Assembly (NCBI GenBank): GCA_903871875.1
Contig: CAIQIR010000011.1
Coordinates: 53,776 to 117,775 of the forward strand
DNA: 64,000 nucleotides
Source of the DNA: an uncultured Schlesneria sp.
GTDB lineage: Bacteria > Planctomycetota > Planctomycetia > Planctomycetales > Planctomycetaceae
Reading direction: 5' to 3'
This document shows, one piece after another, positions 47,368 through 56,670 of the stretch. Each line of letters starts with the position of its first letter. The stretch's first letter is position 1. Under the pieces are notes generated by a model. The model was not told the origin of the DNA, made no database searches, and saw nothing but the letters and a program-made list of their open reading frames with translations. The position numbers and the translations under genes are program-made.

Positions 47368-48351
47368 GTGACGCCGGAAATCGACCGCCGTAACCGTCAA
47401 CAATCGCTGCTCACCGCCGCACTGTTGGCCGCCACGGGCCTTGTTGTGGGAATCTGGACCAATTTCTTCGTGGGTGCAACCCTCGGTCTCGGCTCGGCTT
47501 GCTTCGTCTTTCAGTTGATGCGTCGCAAGTGCCGTCGGAGACTGGCAGCAGTCCGTCGCGCTTTTCCGGCGATCGACGAGGCGATTCTGAATTCACGAGT
47601 TGCATATTATCAGGCCCTGAACGACGCCGAAAAACAGCGATTCCGTCAGTTGGTGCAGGTCTTCCTGGATGAAGTCCGTATTACCGGCGTGCGAGTGCAG
47701 ATCGACGAAACAACCCGCATCCTGGTCGCCGCCAGCGCTGTGATTCCCATATTTGGGTTTCACGACTGGGACTATCACCGGCTCAGCGAAGTGCTCGTCT
47801 ATCCGACGTCGTTTGATCAGGACTACAAGATCGAAGGAGAGTCCGATCGCAACATCCTTGGTCTCGCGGGACGAGGCCAATTGAGAGGCCTCTTAATTCT
47901 TTCGCAGCCGGCATTATTGGCAGGATTCTCAAATGCCTCCGACGAGCAGAATGTTGGATTGCACGAGTTCGCCCACGTGGTGGAACAAGAAGAAGTCCAA
48001 CATGGGCTGCCGCCCGAAGTTCCCGTGGACGTGATTCGAGAGTGGTCCGCCTTCGTCGCCCGTGAACTGAAGCATCCGGAAATCAACAAGGCGCACATCA
48101 ATCCGTACGGATTCACCAACGACCACGAGCTCCTGGCGGTGCTGACAGAGTACTTTTTCAAGTCTCCGGAAAACCTACGCCAGCGGGATCCTGCTCTCTA
48201 CGATCTGATGCGCAAGTTGTTTCATCAAGATCCGGCATCACTTCTGAGTCATCTTCAGCCGCGGCGTCGGACTGGCTGCAACGCGCCATGCCCATGCGGC
48301 AGCGGCAAAAAGTTCAAACATTGTTGTGGCCGAGTGTTAGAAATCCAGTAA
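47368..48351 (+). CDS. MtfA-like M90 metallopeptidase with N-terminal membrane segments and SEC-C tail
   Basis: Related to MtfA, which in E. coli interacts with Mlc. HEFAH (in GLHEFAHVVEQ) is the zinc site and WSAFVARE / ELLAVLTEYFFKSPE fits the family. Two hydrophobic segments at the N-terminus (LLTAALLAATGLVVG) anchor it, unlike E. coli MtfA. The C-terminus is a SEC-C motif (CPCGSGKKFKHCCG) that binds zinc and often contacts SecA or ribosomes. Start: GTG 47368 overlaps, by GTGA, the stop of a tiny frame that begins at GTG 47339 behind a strong GGAGGAG; ATG 47281 is an alternative. Confidence 0.85.
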   Translation: MTPEIDRRNRQQSLLTAALLAATGLVVGIWTNFFVGATLGLGSACFVFQLMRRKCRRRLAAVRRAFPAIDEAILNSRVAYYQALNDAEKQRFRQLVQVFLDEVRITGVRVQIDETTRILVAASAVIPIFGFHDWDYHRLSEVLVYPTSFDQDYKIEGESDRNILGLAGRGQLRGLLILSQPALLAGFSNASDEQNVGLHEFAHVVEQEEVQHGLPPEVPVDVIREWSAFVARELKHPEINKAHINPYGFTNDHELLAVLTEYFFKSPENLRQRDPALYDLMRKLFHQDPASLLSHLQPRRRTGCNAPCPCGSGKKFKHCCGRVLEIQ

Positions 48352-48948
48352 TCGTACGCGGTCGTTCGCATCGGGCACGTCAAACCCACGTGCTGATGCA
48401 TTACGACGGGGAGATTAAAAAAGGTTCCTTTGGCGAGACTATTCGGAAATCGGTCGAGTTTGTGAAACTCGTTCAGCGTCAGCCCAATCGGAGAAGTTCC
48501 GAAGTCGAACGAATCGCGTGACAAAGAACGCACCAATTTCAGTTCGCGTTGTCTCGTAATTCGGTCGTTTCTTGTGAGTCCCAGAATACGATCGATTTGA
48601 TGCAACTACGGGCTGACTGTTTCACCAGATCGGGACAACAAGGCGGCTGATGTTTTTTTCGGCACGGCTTGCGCGACTGGAATGCCGTGTTGCGGTCGCG
48701 AATGTTCGGCGGAAGTACCCAGCAGAAATGACGATTGCAGAACTCTTTTGAGTCGCTTACCCGAATCCAGGGCGGCTTGCAACGTCGCCGCTCAGCCCGC
48801 GCCGCAGACCGATCCACAAATTCAAATTGATTTCAAGTTTTGCTTTCGAACGGGGGTTGGACACCGTAGAATCTTGTTCGCAATCCGACTACCTGCCAAT
48901 GATCCCACCTTTGCTCGGCTTCACTCCTACCGCATCCGAGAAATACTC
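48352..48948. other. Intergenic containing dispersed repeat copy 1
   Basis: The 597-bp gap between the MtfA-like and cytochrome genes holds one copy of the dispersed repeat (48413-48655, separate entry). The rest has only short frames; an upstream extension of the next gene's frame is not family-like. Confidence 0.5.
48413..48655 (+). repeat. About 200-bp dispersed intergenic repeat, copy 1
   Basis: Contains the family blocks GGTTCCTTTGGCGAGA, CAGCCCAATCGGA, TTCCGAAGTCGAACGAATC, CAGTTCGCGTTGTCTCGTAA and the terminal hairpin TCGGTCGTTT...AATACGATCGA, ending GATGCAACTACGG. A tail TCGGGACAACAAGGCGGCTG follows near 48630. Same orientation as the other four copies. Confidence 0.8.
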
Positions 48949-51801
48949 ATGTTCACTTGCCCCGCTTTACGTCGCGCATGTGCTGGACTTTGCGTGTTGA
49001 TTGGAATCTTGATCTGTACGTCTCTTGACGCCCAAGTCGATTTCAATATCCAAGTGCGTCCGATCCTGTCGCAGCATTGTTTTCAGTGTCATGGTCCCGA
49101 TGGAGAGCAACGCGGTGCGGATTTGCGACTGGACCTGGAAGCCAGCGCGAAGAAATCGGCCATCGTGGCCGGTGCGGTCGCGGACAGTGAATTCATGCAT
49201 CGCATTCGGTCGACTGATCCTGAATCTGTGATGCCGCCCGTTTCGACCGGAAAAGTTCTGACAGAAGCGCAAAAGGAGATCCTGCAACAATGGATTCAGG
49301 AAGGCGCGAAGTATTCGAACCACTGGGCCTTCGAGCCAATCGCGGCATCGCAGCTTCTTCTGAACGCTCTTCCTGCGTCAGAGGCAGGCACATCGCCCAT
49401 CGATCGCTTTCTATTGGACAGACTTAACAAGGCTGGCCTGAGTTACTCCCGGCCGGTCAGTCGAGCCCAGTTCATTCGTCGTGCGACCTTCGACTTGACC
49501 GGTCTGCCACCCACATGGGCCGAAGTCGAAGCGTTTGAAAACGATCAGGCCGAAGGAAGTGAAGAACGACTGATCAACCGCCTGCAGGAATCTCCTCGAT
49601 ATGGAGAACGCTGGGGACGCCACTGGCTGGATATCGCTCGGTACGCGGACACTCATGGCGGCGCGGCGATTGGTTTCACGTCCTTCCCGTTTTCATATAC
49701 CTATCGCGACTACGTGATCAATGCGTTCAATAAAGACCTGCCGGTCGATCGTTTTCTGCTGGAACAGATCGCGGCTGACCAGCTTGGAACTTCAGAAGAT
49801 GACCCATCGCTCGCGGCTCTCGGATTTCTGACGGTGGGGATGCAGTTTCGAAACTCTCACGACACGATCGACGATCAGATCGATGTGATCACGCGTGGAC
49901 TGATGGGACTGACTGTCACCTGTGCAAGATGCCATGACCACAAGTTCGATCCGATTCCAACGTCAGACTACTACGCGCTCTATGCTTCGATTGCTCCCAG
50001 CAAATCTCCTTCGCAGCTGCCGGCCATCGGAACAGTCGCCGACGAGAATGCTCGCAAGACGTACGAACGGGAACTCAGCGAGCTGAAGTTGAAGTATCAG
50101 CAGTTTGCACGTGAACAAAACGAAGTTCTGCGGAATCGCCTGCGGATGCAGGTCGGACTTTACCTGGCGGAAATTGCCAAAGGGGGCGGCGAGCAAGATC
50201 TGTCGACTCAGTTTCTTTCGTATCGCACAGACGATATTCGACCACTCGTTTTTAATCGCTGGCGAGCCTACCTGCGAGTGCTCGACAAGAATGATCCGGT
50301 CTTTGGCCCGTGGATCGAGATGCAGTCGTGGGGAAAACTTCCCGAAGAAGAATTTCAGAAGCACCGCGATGAATACCTGAGTCGACTTTCCGGCGAACTG
50401 GATGCCAGCGGACGGACTCCTGACAAACTGCATGCACTGCGCGGTGAACCACCAAAATGGAATCCGTTTATTGTCGATGCACTGGTGGAACAGAAACCCA
50501 ATTCACTGAGCGATGGGGCGGCGGTTTACGGAAACGTGTTTGCAGAACAGCAGCGGCTTTGGCTTCAATCACTGCTGGACGCTTCCAGTGAAGCCGCATC
50601 AGGTGGCACGATTTTGCCTGACGATCATCCTCAGCACCAGATTATCAACAGTCCGTCGCATCGACAGATTCGTCATCACCTTTATGCACCGGGATCGCCG
50701 TTCGATGTCCCGGAGGCAGAAGCGGTACAACTCACCAATCGAACAATCAATGATCTGATTAGCGGAAAGAATGGTGCGATTCACCAGCTGAACCTGTCGT
50801 CTCCCGGATCACCTCCGCGAGCCATGGTTGTTCGGGAAGATCCAACGCCCAAAGACACACAAATCTTCCTGCGAGGAAATCCGCTCGCACGCGGGGAAAC
50901 CGTACAACCGAGGTTTCTGTCGGCATTGTCCGGCGGCCAAAGTCCCGTCTTCGAAGATGGAAAACGTCGCCTTGGTCTCGCTCGCTCGATCATTTCAAAT
51001 CGCAATCCACTCACCACCCGTGTTCTGGTCAACTGGGCCTGGCAGAATCACTTTGGTTCCGGTCTTGTCGGGACGCCGGATGATTTTGGGACCCGTGGCC
51101 AGGCTCCCACACATCCCGAACTGCTGGATTTCCTCGCCGATCAATTTCAAAATAATGGATGGTCGATGAAGTGGCTTCATCGACAGATCATGCTCAGCCA
51201 GGCGTATCGTCAGGGAGCCATAGAGAACGAACACAGTCGTCGGGTCGATCCGGAAAATCAGCTTCTCTGGCGCATGCCGCGTCGACGACTGGACTTTGAA
51301 TCCATGCGTGATTCCATGCTGGCCGTCTGCGATGAACTGGACGCCACAATGGGAGGAAGGCCGATCGATCTCAATGCATCACCGGCCGTCCCGCGACGCA
51401 GCGTGTATGGATTTGTCAATCGTGACATCATCGCAAACCTCATGAGCACCTTTGATGCGGCAAATCCGAATGCGTGTACTGCAAAGCGTCCTGAGACCAC
51501 GGTACCTCAGCAAACCCTGTTCGCCCTGAACTCAGACTTCATCCAGGACCGGGCATTGCGGTTGGCATCGCTCACACAGCAAATGAATCATGTCTCTGAT
51601 GATGATCGCATCGTGGTCATGGTCCGCCGAACCCTCTGCCGAAACCCGACTGAGGCCGAAGTGGACCAGGCCAGGAAGTTCATGAGTGAAGCCATACCTT
51701 CCACGACAACGACGGACGGTGCCACAGCCGATCCGGAGCGTTGCTGGATTCTTCTGGCACACGCGCTGATGGCGTCGAACGAGTTTATTTTTCTGGATTA
51801 G
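48949..51801 (+). CDS. PSCyt1/DUF1549/DUF1553 (PSD1) cytochrome protein (second locus)
   Basis: 950 residues from ATG 48949, with signal peptide (GLCVLIGILICTSLDAQ). PSCyt1 haem motif CFQCH at about 44-48, DUF1549 (DRFLLDRLNKAGL, FDLTGLPPTWAEV), CARCHDHKFDPI, and DUF1553 (NPLTTRVLVNWAWQNHFG, RRRLDFESMRDSML). Shorter than the paralogue at 23972 because it lacks most of the central insert. The frame is open upstream to 48682 into the repeat copy, but that part is not protein-like. Followed 75 bp later by a DUF1501 gene. Confidence 0.92.
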   Translation: MFTCPALRRACAGLCVLIGILICTSLDAQVDFNIQVRPILSQHCFQCHGPDGEQRGADLRLDLEASAKKSAIVAGAVADSEFMHRIRSTDPESVMPPVSTGKVLTEAQKEILQQWIQEGAKYSNHWAFEPIAASQLLLNALPASEAGTSPIDRFLLDRLNKAGLSYSRPVSRAQFIRRATFDLTGLPPTWAEVEAFENDQAEGSEERLINRLQESPRYGERWGRHWLDIARYADTHGGAAIGFTSFPFSYTYRDYVINAFNKDLPVDRFLLEQIAADQLGTSEDDPSLAALGFLTVGMQFRNSHDTIDDQIDVITRGLMGLTVTCARCHDHKFDPIPTSDYYALYASIAPSKSPSQLPAIGTVADENARKTYERELSELKLKYQQFAREQNEVLRNRLRMQVGLYLAEIAKGGGEQDLSTQFLSYRTDDIRPLVFNRWRAYLRVLDKNDPVFGPWIEMQSWGKLPEEEFQKHRDEYLSRLSGELDASGRTPDKLHALRGEPPKWNPFIVDALVEQKPNSLSDGAAVYGNVFAEQQRLWLQSLLDASSEAASGGTILPDDHPQHQIINSPSHRQIRHHLYAPGSPFDVPEAEAVQLTNRTINDLISGKNGAIHQLNLSSPGSPPRAMVVREDPTPKDTQIFLRGNPLARGETVQPRFLSALSGGQSPVFEDGKRRLGLARSIISNRNPLTTRVLVNWAWQNHFGSGLVGTPDDFGTRGQAPTHPELLDFLADQFQNNGWSMKWLHRQIMLSQAYRQGAIENEHSRRVDPENQLLWRMPRRRLDFESMRDSMLAVCDELDATMGGRPIDLNASPAVPRRSVYGFVNRDIIANLMSTFDAANPNACTAKRPETTVPQQTLFALNSDFIQDRALRLASLTQQMNHVSDDDRIVVMVRRTLCRNPTEAEVDQARKFMSEAIPSTTTTDGATADPERCWILLAHALMASNEFIFLD

Positions 51802-51875
51802 CAAGGTTGGCCTGATTCCCTGATTTGCACCCTTTTACCCTGGGCCGAAAGGCCCGATCGATAGAGAGTCTAAAC

Positions 51876-53273
51876 ATGATCAGCCAAACACGACGGCACT
51901 GGATGCAACAATGCGGTATGGGATTCGGCGGACTCGCGCTGGCCAATCTTTTGGGGAAAGAGGCACCGGCCGAAGAGACGGGCGGAACGATGCGGACCCA
52001 TTTCCCGGGCCGTGCCAAACACATCATTCACGTGTTTCTGAATGGCGGTATGTCTCAGGTCGACACGTTTGATCCGAAGCCGGAGCTGACTCGACGAGCC
52101 GGGCAGAAGCTTCCGTTTGAGAACCTGCAGACCGAGCGCAAGACGGGTGTGGCATTGCCCAGCCCGTTCACGTTCGAACAGCACGGGGAAAGCGGAATTC
52201 CCGTCAGCGATCTGTTTCCGCAACTTTCCAAGTGTGTCGATGAGATGACCGTCATTCGGTCGATGCATGCCGAACTCCCCAGCCATGAGATGTCGCTCAT
52301 GCTGATGAATACGGGAGATCAACGGCTGGTTCGCCCAAGTCTGGGCTCGTGGCTCACCTGGGGCATGGGATCGGTCAACGAGAATCTTCCCGCCTTCATC
52401 GCATTATGTCCTGGCGGCATGCCAGTGGGCGGCGCCGGCAACTGGCGATCCGCATTTCTCCCCGGGGCGTACCAGGGAACTCGTGTCGATACATCAAATC
52501 CGGATCCAACACGTCTGATCGACTACCTGCGGAATAACCGAGTTTCTTCGGTAGAGCAGTCGAAGCAGTTCGAATTTCTGCAGCAACTGAATGCTCGGCA
52601 TCTTGGAGATCGGCAGGGTGAAGCGGCCATTGAATCACGCATCAGATCGTTTGAGCTGGCGTTTCGAATGCAAACGGAAGCCAGTGATGCATTTGACGTT
52701 TCGAAAGAACCAGAACACATTCAGAAGCTCTATGGTGACGGACCACAGAACCGCCAGTTGCTGATGGCACGAAGACTGATCGAACGTGGTGTGCGTTTCG
52801 TCCAGACGTGGCACGGTGCCATGCAGCCCTGGGACAGCCATTCGAACATCAAAGAAGAACATCGCAAGGTGGCGAATGAGTGTGATTCGGGGCTGGCCGC
52901 CTTGATCATCGACCTCAAGCAGCGCGGACTGCTCGATGAGACCTTGATTCTGTGCACCGGGGAGTTTGGTCGGACGCCTTCGGTCGAGATGGGACAGGAC
53001 GGTTCCGGAGCCAGTCAGGGGCGTGATCATAACCACTGGGGCTTTTCGCTCTGGATGGCCGGCGGCGGAATTAAGAAAGGGACAGTGTACGGAGCGACGG
53101 ACGACTTTGGCTTCCGTGCCGTCGAGAACCCGGTCTCAGTCCACGACCTTCACGCGACGATCCTGCATCTCATGGGCTACGACCATCAGCGTATGACCTA
53201 TCGTTACGCTGGTCGCGACTTCCGATTGACCGACGTTCACGGTGAAGTCATCCGTCCCATTATCGAGAGTTAG
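51876..53273 (+). CDS. DUF1501 secreted protein (third copy)
   Basis: 465 residues from ATG 51876. TAT-like start MISQTRRHWMQQCG, then HVFLNGGMSQVDTFDPKPE, CTGEFGRTPS, DHNHWGFSLWMAGGG and the end HLMGYDHQRMTYRYAGRDFRLTDV. Paired with the PSCyt1/DUF1553 gene 75 bp upstream as in the 24-29 kb locus, but here as a simple two-gene unit. Confidence 0.93.
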   Translation: MISQTRRHWMQQCGMGFGGLALANLLGKEAPAEETGGTMRTHFPGRAKHIIHVFLNGGMSQVDTFDPKPELTRRAGQKLPFENLQTERKTGVALPSPFTFEQHGESGIPVSDLFPQLSKCVDEMTVIRSMHAELPSHEMSLMLMNTGDQRLVRPSLGSWLTWGMGSVNENLPAFIALCPGGMPVGGAGNWRSAFLPGAYQGTRVDTSNPDPTRLIDYLRNNRVSSVEQSKQFEFLQQLNARHLGDRQGEAAIESRIRSFELAFRMQTEASDAFDVSKEPEHIQKLYGDGPQNRQLLMARRLIERGVRFVQTWHGAMQPWDSHSNIKEEHRKVANECDSGLAALIIDLKQRGLLDETLILCTGEFGRTPSVEMGQDGSGASQGRDHNHWGFSLWMAGGGIKKGTVYGATDDFGFRAVENPVSVHDLHATILHLMGYDHQRMTYRYAGRDFRLTDVHGEVIRPIIES

Positions 53274-53843
53274 CGATTGCGGCGGATCAGCGCCATTTTC
53301 GGGATTCGTCGAATTCTCAGGGAACCGAAGATTGACTGATTGACGCTTTTTGAGAAACGTCGTCGCTGTGCGCCAGCGGCACCATCAGGTGTTATCAGAA
53401 AACGTTCCTCAGGCGAAAATGACCGGAAATCGATCGAGCTTCCGAAACTTGCTCCGCGTCAACCCAATCGGAAAATGTCCGACGGCGGACGAATCGCAAA
53501 CCAACGATGCTCACCGATTCCAGTTCGCGCCGTCTTGTAGTTCGGTGTTTTGTTTGAGAATCCCAAAATACGATTGAGGCAACTCAGGGATTGTTGTTTC
53601 TTCAAATCGGGGTGCCGGGACACCGTTAAAACCTTGGCGGCTGGCGTTTTGGTCAAGCGCGGCGGTCTTGGGCTTTCGGTTGTCGTGGGGCGACCGAAGG
53701 ACACGCATTCGACCGCCGATAGGGGGTCGTTTTCTGACGCGTTTTCGTGGCCAAGAATAGAGTCGTTAATTCTGATACGTCAGGCTCAACACGTTGATGC
53801 GACGGACCACCCGTCAGTATCTCACTGTTGGGCGTTCGCCAGG
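53274..53843. other. Intergenic containing dispersed repeat copy 2
   Basis: The repeat copy occupies 53393-53630 (separate entry). The remainder, up to the small membrane protein gene, has no recognised gene; the tail of the repeat family (GGGACACCGTTAAAA) is at about 53617. Confidence 0.5.
53393..53630 (+). repeat. About 200-bp dispersed intergenic repeat, copy 2
   Basis: Starts ATCAGAAAACGTTCCTCAGG, followed by the blocks CAACCCAATCGGAAAATGTC, CGAATCGCAAACCAACGATG, CCAGTTCGC, then hairpin halves near TTCGGTGTTTTG and CAAAATACGATTGA. Tail GGGACACCGTTAAAA at 53617. It lies 120 bp after the DUF1501 stop. Confidence 0.82.
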
Positions 53844-54023
53844 TTATTTTCTGACATAGTGAATTCCGGCAGCCAACATCGCTGCCCCTAACAGGAAGCC
53901 AATGACAGAGCCAACCGCATAAGCTCCGCCACCGTTGCCTAGCGGAGCTGTTCGAATGAACGCTGACACGAGAATCGCACCACCCCACAAAATTCCGATC
54001 GTTCCTAAGATCTTATTCCGCAT
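53844..54023 (-). CDS. Small two-TM membrane protein, 59 residues
   Basis: ATG 54023: MRNKILGTIGILWGGAILVS, then SVIGFLLGAAMLAAGIHYV, two hydrophobic segments separated by a glycine-rich loop (APLGNGGGAYAVG) and ending YVRK. Small proteins of this design occur in planctomycetes; function is unknown. The frame extends upstream to 54119, but the ATG gives the natural membrane protein. A purine-poor leader makes the RBS unclear. Confidence 0.65.
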   Translation of the reverse strand: MRNKILGTIGILWGGAILVSAFIRTAPLGNGGGAYAVGSVIGFLLGAAMLAAGIHYVRK

Positions 54024-54495
54024 TGTGACGCCCCTGCTAATGACAGGAATGATCAGAATCTGAGAACCAATCCAAACCACATGGACAAATCTTCCTGTCG
54101 GACGACGCCAAGTGACCAAATTTGTATTTGCATCTTAATCAGCGTGATGGAATTTGTCCTGAGTCAAAAAATGTTCCTCAGGCGAGAGTGACCAGAAATC
54201 GTATGACTTTCCGAAACTTGATCCCCGTTCGTGCAATCGCACAGTCTCCGAAGTCGGACGAATCACGCACCAACGATTCGTACCGATTCAAGTTCACTCT
54301 GTCTCGTAAGTCGGTCGTATTTTGGCAATCCCAAAATACGACCGAGTTGATGCAACTACGGTCTTGTTGGTTGACCATTTTGGGGCGATGCGAAGTCTGT
54401 TGAACTGTTTTGCGGACAGATGGCACCGTATCCAATCGCTGCCTTGAGACATCCAATTCCAAGAAGTCCGTCAGCGTGCCCGTCAATTCCAAAGA
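54024..54495. other. Intergenic containing dispersed repeat copy 3
   Basis: Holds repeat copy 3 (54162-54361), which has the best-preserved hairpin of the family. No gene recognised in the rest. Confidence 0.5.
54162..54361 (+). repeat. About 200-bp dispersed intergenic repeat, copy 3, with perfect hairpin
   Basis: Blocks GTTCCTCAGGCGAGAGTGAC, TTTCCGAAACTTG, CCGAAGTCGGACGAATC and TTCACTCTGTCTCGTAAG. The copy ends in a 15-bp perfect inverted repeat: TCGGTCGTATTTTGG (54311-54325) and CCAAAATACGACCGA (54331-54345), loop CAATC, then GATGCAACTACGG. Confidence 0.88.
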
Positions 54496-56670
54496 TCAAT
54501 TCGACTTGATGAAACGTCGATAGCCAAAAAAAACACCGACCGCTAGGACCACCAGCACGTTGGCCAGCAAAAACCAATGAACCGGTGATTTCGGTTTGAC
54601 ACGATCAAGTCCAAGCGGGAGACGTTCGTTCGCTTCGGCGGTTGCCCGTTGAATTGCTTGTTCTCGATTCGATTCGGCCTCTTTCGGCGTCCAGCCAACT
54701 CGATACGTCACTGCGTCTTCAAGGGTTGCTTGCGGACTGGTAAAGTCTGATATCATGACGCCAGGAGTGTCATACCAAATGCGAAATTGGTCGTCATCGA
54801 AATTGCCCGGCTCACATTTCTCCAGCTGTATCAAGTCCTCATACAGCGGATCGGACGATATGAACAATGGCGCCGTTGCGTATGCGTGGGACTCAACGAC
54901 ACATCGCTTCGGTGCCCAGACGCCGCCAGGACCAATTTGTACAAAATCCGAATTTTTTGTGTGAAACATCGTTTCACCGCTTTCTTTTCTTGACACCCAT
55001 TTTTCCTCCACGGCATATCCCAGCTCGCTGTTGAGCCACAATCGGATAACGCGGCGCATCCCCACTAGCTGGCGGCGTTCCCTCTCCATGCGCATCTGCA
55101 GTTTATCAGTGCCGTTTTTCAAGGACGTGAAATCGTAATGCGTCTCGATGTCAAACGTTTCCCGGCTTTGCCAAGGTTCAGGTTGTTCAAATATGACCTC
55201 AAGCATTTTTCCATTTCTGCCGCCGACAACATTGACTGCAACAAGCCCCTCATGATCTGCGGCGCTTAAAATAGTCGACTGAACAGGCCGACCTAACCTG
55301 TCAATTGTTTTCGGGCCAAGGAAACCGGTTTCAACAAGATACCAGAATTCCATCGTGCTCAACATTTCCGGTGAGCCGCGGCTTTTAGCGTATGCCGCTG
55401 CTGTCATCGAGGTATGAATGAAAATGACACTGGACGCGAGGTCCTTGAGCCTTTTATAGCCCATGATGAATTTCGTACCGTCAAAAGAAACTTCGTAAAG
55501 CGCATCCTTTGTGTACGTATCTCCTGGAGGATATTGAATTGACTCGCGAAACTGCGAGCCTTTAAATCGCAACTCAAAATGCAGCTGTTGTGTGAAGTCC
55601 GCTTCAAGCTCTGTTGTTTGAAGGGTTTTCAGGACTGTTTCAGCTGGAGCGAGGAGCCGACGATTCCTCTCACCGGTGATGAATACGTTGGAAAACATCG
55701 TCGCATTCTTTTTTAACGCTGCTTGAATGGCAGGAGGAAGTTCGGTTCTATTATTCTGCTGCGGCGCTTGCGCCACGACTGCGGCCTTTGGTTCGTCCGG
55801 TTGTTTATCCGACTCAGTTTGCAGCCCCAAGCCCAAGGTCGCGAGTACGACCAACCCTGCCGCCGCCGTTTTCAAATTGACGAACACCATTGATTTTACG
55901 GCTCCCTTCGCAAGAGCGATCATTTGAGACGGAGCCAGGCTAACAGATGCCACCTGCCCGATGGCCACAACGCTTGCCGTTTGCAAAGTTGACGCCACTA
56001 ACGCTGCCGGAACTGCCGCTGATGCGGCATTTTGCGAGAGCAGCACGCCGAGCGTTGCAGCGGATAAAACAACTCCCTGACGTCTCAAACGCGCGGCCAA
56101 TAACGATCTTGCTTTCGTCAGTCGCGTCGATATGGTTGCGACAGGGCAACCCAATTGTCTCGCGGCTTCCTCTCGTGTCTTTCCTTCGACATCGCACAGA
56201 AGCACCGCGACCCGTAAATTGTCGGAAAGGCGTCCAATTTCTCGGTCGAGAACCGGAGCCACATCCAACCAGACTTCGTTGTGATCCGGAATCGATTCTG
56301 AAAATGCTGTCATCGGTTGTTCCAATTGTCGTTCGAATTGACGTCTTTTTGAAACGTGCTTTTTCAATCTGATCGCCTCGCGCCGAGCGACGGCGTAAAG
56401 CCAACTCGCCAACCGCTCAGGTCGTCCTATCCTGGCGGCGCTTCTGGCCAAACAGAGGAACGTGGTTTGGAACGCGTCTTCGGAATCTTGGAAACGTTTG
56501 AGTATTCGACGACAGACTCCAAACACCATGGGGCCATGTGCGAGGAGCAATGCCTTAAATGCCGCCTGATCCCGTTGTTCGACAAACCGGACCAACAATT
56601 GCGCATCGGTTAGGCCAGCGTCGGCGGAAACAGGCGGAATTGGTTCGATTACAGATTCGGTCTCATTCAT
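54496..56670 (-). CDS. ECF sigma factor fused to a membrane-anchored sensor-like C-terminus
   Basis: 724 residues. Residues about 22-95 are sigma region 2 (LLVRFVEQRDQAAFKALL, FQDSEDAFQTTFLCLARSA, SWLYAVARREAI). Residues about 143-195 are region 4 (DREIGRLSDNLRVAVLLCDVEGKTREEAA, CPVATISTRLTKARSLLAARL). After a hydrophobic linker (about 265-285, AAAGLVVLATLGLGLQ) a 400-residue part with a DUF-like beta fold follows, then a final TM segment (WFLLANVLVVLAVGVFFGYR, about 698-716). Planctomycetes have such long sigma factors; the tail may tether and sense. Typical ECF sigma factors are about 180 residues. Confidence 0.88.
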   Translation of the reverse strand: MNETESVIEPIPPVSADAGLTDAQLLVRFVEQRDQAAFKALLLAHGPMVFGVCRRILKRFQDSEDAFQTTFLCLARSAARIGRPERLASWLYAVARREAIRLKKHVSKRRQFERQLEQPMTAFSESIPDHNEVWLDVAPVLDREIGRLSDNLRVAVLLCDVEGKTREEAARQLGCPVATISTRLTKARSLLAARLRRQGVVLSAATLGVLLSQNAASAAVPAALVASTLQTASVVAIGQVASVSLAPSQMIALAKGAVKSMVFVNLKTAAAGLVVLATLGLGLQTESDKQPDEPKAAVVAQAPQQNNRTELPPAIQAALKKNATMFSNVFITGERNRRLLAPAETVLKTLQTTELEADFTQQLHFELRFKGSQFRESIQYPPGDTYTKDALYEVSFDGTKFIMGYKRLKDLASSVIFIHTSMTAAAYAKSRGSPEMLSTMEFWYLVETGFLGPKTIDRLGRPVQSTILSAADHEGLVAVNVVGGRNGKMLEVIFEQPEPWQSRETFDIETHYDFTSLKNGTDKLQMRMERERRQLVGMRRVIRLWLNSELGYAVEEKWVSRKESGETMFHTKNSDFVQIGPGGVWAPKRCVVESHAYATAPLFISSDPLYEDLIQLEKCEPGNFDDDQFRIWYDTPGVMISDFTSPQATLEDAVTYRVGWTPKEAESNREQAIQRATAEANERLPLGLDRVKPKSPVHWFLLANVLVVLAVGVFFGYRRFIKSN

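Noticed and set aside
53340..53577. Two overlapping short frames in dispersed repeat copy 2
   Set aside because: Conserved text appears in more than one frame among the copies, which indicates nucleotide-level rather than protein-level conservation.
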